Positions 7,051 through 16,100 of a DNA stretch of 28,845 nucleotides are shown one piece after another; position 1 is the first letter of the stretch, and the number at the start of each line of letters is the position of its first letter. Both the position numbers and the translations under genes were made by a program. This DNA comes from a virus, in IMG/VR virus record IMGVR_UViG_3300009183_000282, positions 1 through 28,845 of that record; one strand, written 5' to 3'. The notes beneath the pieces are model-generated. The model made no database searches. It was not told where the DNA came from and saw only the letters and a list, made by a program, of their open reading frames with translations.

Positions 7051-7458
7051 ATGCCACTCTATCAAGTTCTCCCTGCCCAACTCCCACTCGTGTGGGATAA
7101 GGCTGCCCCGCTTTTGCAAAAAAGTATTGATACTGAACCTGACTTCACAACCATTGAGCAGGTGGAATACGCCATACGTACAGGCAAAATGTTTTTGTTG
7201 GTGTGGGATGAGCCAGATGAAGGCATTACTGGCGCGGCGGCAGTTGAGTTTATTGATTACCCGCGATACCGTGTTGGTCACGGGACTTTGCTTGGCGGAA
7301 AAAGTGTAGTAAAGCCGCATGTGCTTGCAGAACTATTGGCTTGGATGAAAGCTAATGGAGCCACGGTAGCCCAGTGCTGGTGTCGTGACGAGTTGGTTCC
7401 CATGTATAAAAAAATGGGCATGGAAGAAACCCATCATGTAATGAGGATGAAGATATGA
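7051..7458 (+). CDS. GNAT-fold internal-virion-associated protein (T7 gp13-like)
   Basis: A 135-residue protein. Strand-like W-D...G-A-A-A-V-E-F-I-D-Y is followed by R-Y-R-V-G-H-G-T-L-L-G-G-K, then a helix (L-A-E-L-L-A-W-M-K-A-N-G-A), C-W-C-R-D-E-L-V-P-M-Y-K-K-M-G-M-E-E and a final strand. This is the GNAT core order, ending in Y-x-x-x-G-M/F. The CoA-binding loop is only loosely matched (R-V-G-H-G). T7-like phages carry a comparable GNAT-like protein just before their internal core proteins, and this gene lies directly before the Gln-rich gene at 7455, overlapping it by ATGA. An acetyltransferase activity is not supported; a role in virion morphogenesis is inferred. Confidence 0.55.
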   Translation: MPLYQVLPAQLPLVWDKAAPLLQKSIDTEPDFTTIEQVEYAIRTGKMFLLVWDEPDEGITGAAAVEFIDYPRYRVGHGTLLGGKSVVKPHVLAELLAWMKANGATVAQCWCRDELVPMYKKMGMEETHHVMRMKI

Positions 7459-8405
7459 ATATCGTCAAAAACCTATTTCACTGGCTGACAGGTCAGCAGT
7501 TCACCTTGTACATGGGTGGTGGCGGCGGTGGTGGGCCAAACCAAACATACTCACAAACCTCAAACATTCCTGAGTATGCGCAGCCCTACGTTGAGCAAAT
7601 GCTTGGCGCTGCCCAAGGCGAAATTTTTAACAAGGATGCGGCAGGCAACCCTACAAGCATAAAGCCGTATAAGCCTTTCAGTAACACTCCAACCGATTAT
7701 TTTGCGGGATTTTCCCCACTGCAAACGCAAGCCCAGCAAAACGTTGCGTCTATGAAAGCCGGGCCTCAAGGTTTTCAGCAAGATGTCGGCGCATACATGT
7801 CGCCGTACACGCAGTTGGCTTTGCAGCCGCAGCTACAGTCTGCCGCAAGACAGTCCGCCATTCAAGGGCAGCAACAACAAGCACAAGCCACACAAGCAGG
7901 AGCTTTTGGTGGAGGCCGTGAAGCCATTATGCGAGCTGAGCGCGAACGCGCTTTAGGCGACACGCAAGCCAACATCATGTCAACTGGAATGCAAAACGCA
8001 TTCAACCAAGCACAGCAGCAGTACAACACTGGGTTTGGGCAGCAGATGGGGCTTAGCCAGTTGCAGAACCAGTATGGCGCTCAACAGCAAGGTCTTGCAC
8101 AGAACATCATCAACCAGCAGATCCAAGACTACGCGACTGCTCAGCAATACCCAATGATGCAGTTGGCCAACATGAGCGCGTTGACACGCGGTCTGCCTAT
8201 GCAGTCAGCCACTACGCAGGTGTATCAAGCAGCGCCTAGCGCAATGTCTCAACTGGCTGGTCTGGGCACAGCCGCTTACGGACTATCTCAACTTGGCGGT
8301 CTTGGCGGCACAGGCTCAGTTGCCGGTAAAGCCAAAGGCGGCGCAATTAAAGAAAAGAAACGCCCAGCCGGTTTGGCTGAGTTGGCACTGATGAAAATGC
8401 AGTAA
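7455..8405 (+). CDS. Gln-rich internal virion / ejection protein candidate
   Basis: A 316-residue protein. After a short N-terminus comes a Gly run (residues 21-27), then Y-A-Q-P-Y-V-E-Q-M-L, and Y-M-S-P-Y-T-Q-L followed by a Gln/Ala-rich helical stretch containing A-T-Q-A-G-A-F-G-G-G-R-E-A-I-M-R-A-E. That G-A-F-G-G-x-R-E/D-A motif is typical of a widespread phage structural family encoded just before the largest virion proteins. The C-terminus has a hydrophobic Gly-rich segment (about 265-290) and a basic tail with A-K-G-G-A-I-K-E-K-K. Composition and order resemble T7 gp14 or P22 gp7, small ejection proteins that form part of the DNA-delivery channel. The exact equivalence is inference. Confidence 0.6.
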   Translation: MNIVKNLFHWLTGQQFTLYMGGGGGGGPNQTYSQTSNIPEYAQPYVEQMLGAAQGEIFNKDAAGNPTSIKPYKPFSNTPTDYFAGFSPLQTQAQQNVASMKAGPQGFQQDVGAYMSPYTQLALQPQLQSAARQSAIQGQQQQAQATQAGAFGGGREAIMRAERERALGDTQANIMSTGMQNAFNQAQQQYNTGFGQQMGLSQLQNQYGAQQQGLAQNIINQQIQDYATAQQYPMMQLANMSALTRGLPMQSATTQVYQAAPSAMSQLAGLGTAAYGLSQLGGLGGTGSVAGKAKGGAIKEKKRPAGLAELALMKMQ

Positions 8406-8414
8406 GGAACACTC

Positions 8415-10040
8415 ATGCTTAATGTAAAAAATCTCACCGACACGATGTCCCGCATGGAGCTGCCGCAGTTGCAGCAGTATGCTGCGCTGCACAAAAACGA
8501 TCCTTACATTGTGACGTTGGCGCTGTCTATTGCAAACCAGAAGAAGCAGATGAAGGCCGGTCAAGCTGGCCAAGCAGGCATGATGCCGCAACCTAAAGTA
8601 GTTGACCAAGAGTTGGCGCAGATGGTGGCTCCCCCACCACAACAGATGGCTGCCGCACCGCAGCAACAGGGCTTGCCAGAAAATTCCGGTATTGGTCAAC
8701 TCCCAGCCCAGAATATGCAGGGCATGGCTGCTGGGGGCATCGTTGCGTTTGAAGAGGGTGGTGACGTGCCGGGCTACGCCGGTGGCGTATTTACTGGAGA
8801 GGAAGACATGCCCGAGTGGCTTAAAGTTTTTCCTCCCGAGTCGGGTTTTAGAAGAACGTACCGTGCAATGCAACAGTACGACAAAAACAATCCTATGCCT
8901 GTTCGTCCAGCAGCGCCTGCGGCGGTGCCTACTGCGCCTGCTGCGGCACCTGCTTTGCCGCCCAGTGCAACGCAAGTAATGTCTGGACTGCCCGCTACTA
9001 AAGTACCTCCCAACACTGGAACGCCACCCTCACCTCCCGACACAAAAGCACCCGTTGCGGCTAAACCTACTGCGCCCACTGATCCGTTGGCGGGCATTAA
9101 AGCGTTGGATACAAAAACGTTGACTGCCGCAGATGCTAAAAAGCAAGCCTCAGAGTTGTCTGACTCGGCAGAACTACGTAAAAGTTTGGAAGCAAATGAG
9201 ACTTTCACTACGAAAGCCTACGACAAACTGCTGGGGGACTACGATAAACGAATTGCTGAAATGCCGGAAGCATACAAAGGCTACGAAGCACGTCTGCAAA
9301 AAGAAGAAACCGAAGCTGCAACCGACAAAGACAAAGCTTTGGGTATGGCAATCTTTCAAGCAGGTCTTGGCATGATGGCTGGTACATCTCAATATGCGTT
9401 TGAGAATATCAGTAAAGGCGCACTGGCAGGCTTAGATAACTACCAGTCCGCGCTGAAAGACATGAAGAAAGCGCAACGTGAGCGCGATAAAGCTTTTGCA
9501 GATATTGAGGCTGCTCGTTTGGCTGAAAAGCGTGGTGACTTAAAAGCGCACACTGAGTTGCAAGCCAAAGGTATTGAAGCACTTGGTGCGGCCAAAAACC
9601 GTACCGTTGACGGCATTTCCAAGATATTCCAAGTTGATACGGAAACTGCCAAAGGTATTTTTGATACTAAGTTCAAAGAAAATGCGCAGAATGAGCGCAC
9701 AATGTACACCGCAAAGGTAGACATGGCTAGACAGGCAATGTCAGATGCCGCTGCATTACAGCGTACAAACATTCAAGCCAACGCACCTACAGGTATTGAG
9801 CGCATCCTTTCAAACCCCAAAATGCTTTCCGCGTACAAAGACTACGCCTCCGCAGGCACGGAGACAAAGGGCATCAACGCATTTGCTTTGGAAGCAATCA
9901 AAGACCCGTCACTGTTGCCACGCCTTGAAGCTGGTTCAGCGCAGGATCGTCAGCTGGCTGCGTCCATCAAACAACACATGCAATCAATGATGATCTCTCC
10001 CGTCAATTTGCCGGGTGGGGCTGCAAATGTTCGCCCATAA
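8415..10040 (+). CDS. Internal virion / ejection protein candidate
   Basis: A 541-residue protein with AAGGAA 7 bases upstream. The N-terminal 120 residues are helical and Met/Gln-rich, including M-A-A-G-G-I-V-A-F-E-E-G-G (104-116). Residues about 160-230 are a Pro/Ala/Thr linker. From about 240 to 420 there is a long charged helical region with A-M-A-I-F-Q-A-G-L-G-M-M-A-G (a hydrophobic stretch), then D-M-K-K-A-Q-R-E-R-D-K-A-F-A-D-I-E-A-A-R-L-A-E-K-R-G-D. Arrangement and position between the Gln-rich protein and the giant protein match the middle ejection protein of P22/T7-type phages (gp20/gp15), which assembles the trans-envelope conduit. No enzymatic motif is seen. A 76-base gap with a hairpin follows. 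Confidence 0.55.
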   Translation: MLNVKNLTDTMSRMELPQLQQYAALHKNDPYIVTLALSIANQKKQMKAGQAGQAGMMPQPKVVDQELAQMVAPPPQQMAAAPQQQGLPENSGIGQLPAQNMQGMAAGGIVAFEEGGDVPGYAGGVFTGEEDMPEWLKVFPPESGFRRTYRAMQQYDKNNPMPVRPAAPAAVPTAPAAAPALPPSATQVMSGLPATKVPPNTGTPPSPPDTKAPVAAKPTAPTDPLAGIKALDTKTLTAADAKKQASELSDSAELRKSLEANETFTTKAYDKLLGDYDKRIAEMPEAYKGYEARLQKEETEAATDKDKALGMAIFQAGLGMMAGTSQYAFENISKGALAGLDNYQSALKDMKKAQRERDKAFADIEAARLAEKRGDLKAHTELQAKGIEALGAAKNRTVDGISKIFQVDTETAKGIFDTKFKENAQNERTMYTAKVDMARQAMSDAAALQRTNIQANAPTGIERILSNPKMLSAYKDYASAGTETKGINAFALEAIKDPSLLPRLEAGSAQDRQLAASIKQHMQSMMISPVNLPGGAANVRP

Positions 10041-10053
10041 GAGGTAAACTCCC

Positions 10054-10086
10054 ACAACCGCAAGTAGTTCGGCCTGCTGCGGTTGT
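10054..10086 (+). promoter_or_regulatory. Inverted repeat / RNA hairpin before the giant gene
   Basis: In the 76-base gap before the giant gene, ACAACCGCA (10054-10062) is exactly complementary to TGCGGTTGT (10078-10086). The stem can continue past a bulged A with GTAG/CTGC around a TTCGGC loop. There is no T-run after it on the + strand, so it is not a standard intrinsic terminator. It could be a processing site, an mRNA-stability element or a partial attenuator that separates expression of the giant protein from the upstream genes. The giant gene's own Shine-Dalgarno is weak (GGAA). Confidence 0.5.
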
Positions 10087-10116
10087 AAGACCAAGCCGCA
10101 CAATTCGGAAAATACT

Positions 10117-13100
10117 ATGCCTCAAGCTGTCCCGTTACCCGATGGTAGTTACGTATCAATCAGAGAGGGTGAGACCCCGCAGCAGGCATATGCCCGAGCG
10201 CAGCAGATGTACCCTGAGGCGTTTAAGCAACCCGAACCGCAAGCCAAACCAGAGTCTGGATTTTTCCCCGCTACCAAAGCAGGTATCGCATCTTTAAAAG
10301 GTGATGTTGCCGCCCTTGCAGGACGCACAGGGTTAATGGATGAAGCGGCTGCTGAGAAGTACATACAAGAGCAAGAAGAATACAAGAAGCGCACATTCAA
10401 ACCTACCGAAGAAGGCTGGTTGCAAGCGCCCGTTACCAAGACCGCTGAGTTATTGGGTGGGTCTTTGCCGTACATGGCCGCGCCGGTGGCGGCGGGTCTT
10501 GGCGCTTTGGCTTTGCCTGAGGCTGCGGCGGCGGCTCCCATACTGGGTGGTTTACTTACTGCCGGAGAAGCCGCAGGTATGGGCGCTGCCGGGTTGACCT
10601 CCGCTGCTCAGTTCACTGGTTCAAACTTGTCCCGTCAGATGGGTGAGGGTAAGAAACTGAGTGAAACGGAGTTGGGTGCTGCGGCTGCGGCATCTATTCC
10701 ACAAGCCGCATTGGACATACTTGCTTTCAAACTGCTCCCCGGTATCCGTGGAATTTTCTCGGCTGTTGGTAAAGAAGTGCCAGAGAAAGCGTTGTTGGAA
10801 GCCACCAAGCAGTCAACTGCACAGATTGCCAAAGATTATGCGCTTTCTACTGGTAAAGCAATGGGTGTTGAAGGTCTGACCGAAGCTGGCCAACAAGTAC
10901 TTGAGCGCCTGCAAGCAGGGCTATCCATCACAGACGCAAAAGCCAGAGATGAGTATTTTGATAGTTTTGTTGGCGGCGCTGTCCTTGGCGGTACTTTAGC
11001 TCCTGCTGGCCGATACATGGAGCGCGGATCGGAACGCGCCAACAAGAAAGGCGCAGACCAAGAGGAGTTCAAGAAGCTGCGTGCTGAAGAAGAAAAGCGG
11101 CAGGAAGAAGAAAAAGTACGGCTGAACAGCCCTGAGTACGCCCAAGAAGTACTTCAGAAAACACAGGACTTGGAAACGCAACGTAAGGCGCTCAAGACAC
11201 AACTGCTCAAAGTAAACAAGGAATCCCCAGAGACTGACCGTGCGTTCAATCGTGACATCAATCGCCAGATTGAAGCCATAAACAAAGAACTCAAGCCGTT
11301 GGCTGAGGAGTATGTGCGTGTCAAGCCTATTCTGAAACAAGCAGCTGAAAAAGAACGTATTGCCAAACTGACCCCGCAAGAATATGCGTTTGGCATTGAG
11401 CCTGAGGAAACCGCACAAAAAACTGCCGAGCCAGAGCTGTATGAGCAGCAGATTGCCAAGCCGCCTGAGCCGCCTAAGGTAGAAGATGTTGCAGCGCAGC
11501 ATGCTGCCCAGAGTATTCAGTTGGCCAACGACCAGCAGTACGCCAGTGAAAAAGCCCCCAACGAGGCCGTTGCCGACTACGTTAAGTACCTGATGCGCAA
11601 CCCAATGTTGGCAGATCAGATTGTCAGTAAGCGTATGCAGTTGCCCGGTTTGCCTACCGGTGTGCGTAACTCTGCTGTTTTGGATGCGTTGAAGTTACAG
11701 ATTGCTCCGGGCTTTAAGCAGGAGATGGAAACACGCAAGGCAGCTTTTGGCGTTACCAAACCAACAGAAGAATCCCCGCAAGTACAAGCGTTTACGTCGT
11801 ACATGGACGACCTTAAAGATAAGCGCAATGACGTTGGTGATGACATGTTCTTTAAGTACATGGTCGATCCAAAGCTGGAAAAGATTGCTGAGGGTAAACC
11901 CGAAGTTGTTGCGGTAAATCCTGAGTTGAAGCCAATCATGCAGCCCAAGATGGCTGAGTTTGCACGCAACAAAATAAACACGTTACTTGATGAAATAGAC
12001 CAAGCTAATACGGACAGAGATGTTGCACTGCGTTCAAACAACCGTGACGCTGCAACTGCTGCATTTGAAAGAGGTAATCAAGCCCTTGAACAAATCAACG
12101 CTTTTGCTACGGAAACACCCAGCGGAGAACTAACAAAAGGAAAGTTTCCAAGCGCTAAAACAAGCCCACAAGCCAGCGTTTACGCCCGGGAAATATTGCG
12201 TGTTAGGAATGAGCAGAACGCGGCTTTAAACGCGATTGAAGACAAAATTGACCGTCTGCGTCGTGGTGAGGCATTGGGCAAAGAAGGTGTAGAACCCGGC
12301 AAAGGTGTAGCTGCCGCCACACCCGAAGTATTGGCCAAACAAGCCGAAGAAGCCCGTGGCAAGTACATCTCTGCTGTATTAGAAGAAGCCGCTATCCATC
12401 GCCGTGCTGCCAACAAACCATCCCTGACATATGACGAGGCTATCAAAGCCGCGTCGCGCATTCATGATGTGGTGGGCGAATGGTTGAACCGTGCACAAGC
12501 AGTGCCTGTGAAGCCTGAGCTTGAAGAAGTAATTGTGCAGCCTGCGCAGATGCGCGCCAACAAGATTGTCCGTGGCGCTATTACCAAACGTGTTTTGAAG
12601 ACTCGTGATCTGGCCACAACACCTTTGAACGACATTGCACGCCTGAGCGACAAAGAAGTTAAGCATTTCAAAGCGCAGATTGCCAAAGTTGTTGACAGCC
12701 TGTCCGAGATGCCTTCAACGGCTAAGCGTGAAATACCGATACTGAAACAGCAGTTTGCGTCTACCGAAGCCCAGAAGGTTGCTGAAGCCAAGGGCGAGAC
12801 AGCCAAGACACTTGGCGGACAGCTGCGCCGTCGTACTGAATTTGTGCGCAACTTGATGTCTAAGCCGCCTCTCAGGCCGTTGGTGAAAAGCACCCGCGAT
12901 GCGTTGAACCGTGCCGCCGACATCATGGACAGTGGCAAAGCCACAACGGGTTTGCTGGATGCTGTTGAACACGTTGCCACAAACTTGGCCGAAGGCCGTC
13001 GAGTACTGCCCCAAGATGTGCAAGAGATCAATGACGCTATCAAGCTGTATGAACGTACAGCCCAAGAAGGTGAAGCTGTTGGAGAAGGCGAAAAAGGTCA

Positions 13101-16100
13101 AGGCCAGTTGTTCCCTGAAACACGTAAAGACTTGGGATACATCCGCGCTACGCCAGCTAACTTTGCAAAGTCCCCGCAGATCAAACCTGTGTGGGAGGCG
13201 TTAACTCAGGCACGCAAGCTCAAGGCAAAAACAGAAGCCAACCAGAAAGCACGCGCTGCCAGAGATAAATCAGGCATAGCAAAAATCAAAGAGTTGAAAG
13301 ACCAGATTGAAGCTATAAAAAATAACATGAAGTTTTTCCTGACTAAATCAGGGGACTTTAATTTAGGCCTTTACACAAACGTAGACATTGCAAAAATGTT
13401 TGTGACGTACCCTGAGGCGGGAATTACAAAAGAAGATAAAGCACTGATGGATCAGTATTTGGCCATTGTGCGAAACATCTTTAATCAAAACTACAACCCG
13501 TCACTGAAACAAACAGAAGAAAGCAACGCAAGACTGGCTAAAAAGATTTTTGACGGGCTGTCTTCAGTTTACACACCCACGCAATTGGAGTATGTAAAAG
13601 ATAAGCTGATTCCAGATTTCAACACAAAAATAAGGCCTGAGTACCTTATACGTCTTAAAGAAGCACAACAAGCGGTGGCTTTGGGTGAGCGCCTTGAAAA
13701 CGCAAACAACCGTTTGGTTGAATTTATGCAAGACAGCAATGAAGCTGTGCGTAAACAAGCGGAAGAAAGCCGCAAACTTATTGACCCGTTGTTGGACAGA
13801 ATTAAGTTTATTAAAAACACAATAAAAGGTTCAGCACTCCTGACTGCCGGAGAACGTGCCGCACTTGACTCTGAAGAAAAACTAACTAAACAACGCGGCG
13901 CATACAAAGACGCTATGGCCAAGGCGATGGGCAAAGCTCGTCAGCGTTTGTCTGACACATTGGGTGAGTTGCTTGACCCCGAGATTGAACGCGCACGCCG
14001 TGCTTTGAAAGCTGCTAAGACACGTCTGGCCACAGTTGAGTCGCAGATTGAAGCGGCCAAGAAAGAAATGACTGAGGGTACTGGCCAAGCGCCAAACCTG
14101 ATTAACAACTTGCAGAAAGTGCAAGGTCTTGTTGAGAATATTGAGGCGGCTGAAACAGAACTGGCCGACCTACAAGAAGCACGCTTTGGTGAAATTGAAA
14201 ACGATGTGGTTGTCACTGAAGCAATGCTGGACAAAGATCTCAAGGCAGAGGGTGAGTATTTAGAATTGCTTGAGCGTCAACTGGCAACGATGCGCAATGA
14301 ACCGTTGACTGCTGTAGAACTTGGTGAACGTGGCAAACTGGGCAAACTCAAATACCCATTTGCCGCGCAGCGTTTAGAAGCGCAAGTGAAAGCACAACAA
14401 GCTGCTGTTGATGCAGCGCAGAAACGTGCAGAAGAATTCCAGAAAGATGTACAGGTCTGGTGGCCCAAAGTCACTGCTGCGTTCAAGAAGGACGGCATCA
14501 GCGTTAAAGACTTGCCGGGCGCAGTATTTGAGAAAGGTCGCAAGGTTGCTGAGATCAGCACACCGGAGCAGAAGCGCCTTGATGAGCTGCGTGACAAAGG
14601 CATGCAGGCCGCCAAAGAAGTTGACGAAAACGAAGTGCGTCAACGCGTCAAAGACAAACAGATTCAAATATTTGATGATGAAATCTTTGACGCACGCGGC
14701 GAAGTGCAGTCGTTCATGGGGCCTGAGAACATGGAGCAGTTGGCCGATATCATGGCCGACCCCAAAGCAACTATGGTCAAGCGTGTACAGGCTACGCTCA
14801 AGCTTGGCGCTATGCAAAAGCTGGCTTCGTTGGAAGCGCAAAAAGAAGTATTCCTTACAGGCAAGCCAGCTAAAGCACCCAAGGCAGCTACTGTGCCGAG
14901 CACCGCTGCGTTGGCGGCGGCTAAGCCATTCCGTACCGGGTCAGGCGTAACTAAAGCATTTACGCCAGCAGAGATGGATGAGATGGATCGTGCTGAGATA
15001 CGCGATGCCAATGCGTTGGCCAAACAAATTCTGGGCACCAAAGCACCGCAGTTGAAAGAACCAAGCAAACGCAAGCAAGGCAAAATACTTGATCCCAATA
15101 TGGGACTGTTTGATGATTTTGAGTTCTCTCGCGGCACACCCGTAAAAGGTTTGACCAAGGCTGAGCTTGAAGCAGAACTCACTGCCGGTATGGGTGAGCC
15201 TGTGACTGGGCGCAAGGTGGAAAAACAAATTTCCGATAAGTTAGCGGTGTATGAGAGTGTTCAAGATTTTCTTGACAAGCAACCAAAACTAAAAGGTGTA
15301 GGTAAGTCCAAATACGAGGGCTTAATTCCGGCAGATGCCAAAGGCTTTGTACAGGACGGTAAAGCTGTTTTGTTTGCCAACAACATTGGTAAAGGCCACG
15401 GACTTGGCGTGCTGCTCCATGAAGTCGGCGTGCACTTGGGCTTCCGTAATTTCTTTAATGAAGGTCAGTACAACGCGTTGATTAAGACGGTCAAGAATTG
15501 GGCAAACAAAACTGACGATTCAATGGAAGCGCGGGTTGGTAAAGCCGCCATGCGCAGGGTTGAGGCCGCTGCAACACCTGAGAACCAGATTGATGATGAA
15601 TTGTTGGCGTACGCTGTTGAAGAAGCCATGCAGATGGGTGTTGAGCCTGTCGGCGTTAAAGGCGGCAACGCAGTTAAGAACTGGTTGAAGATGGTGGTGG
15701 ATGCGTTTAAGAAAGCGCTTGAGAAGTTTGGCATCACTACTTCCAACTTAACTGCCGGAGACTTGGTTAACTTTGCCTACGGCGCGGCACACCTTGAACT
15801 CAAAGGAACTTGGCACGGCACAGGTGCCAAGTTTGACATGTTTGACCACGCATACATGAGTTCTGGTGAAGGAAACCAAGCATTTGGCTGGGGCACATAT
15901 CGCGCACAACGATACGGCACTGCGGACTACTACCAAGATATTGCACACGGTGCGCAACTTAGAAAATGGTTAGAGCGCCCTGACATTGAAGCGTGGAGAA
16001 AAAGCCAAGCGCCAAAACTAATTCGCAAAGTACCTGATATTGTTCCTGACTGGATGATTGAGAGTGCAATAGACAGCGCGGCAGATTCTTTTAATGCGCT

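Noticed and set aside
8316-8975. 219-residue open frame on the - strand
   Set aside because: Antisense to two clearly coding + strand genes; Arg/His/Leu-rich with no ribosome binding site and no recognisable motif.
12462-13043. 193-residue open frame on the - strand
   Set aside because: Lies entirely inside the giant gene in antisense; composition is Ser/Ala/Arg as expected for a shadow.
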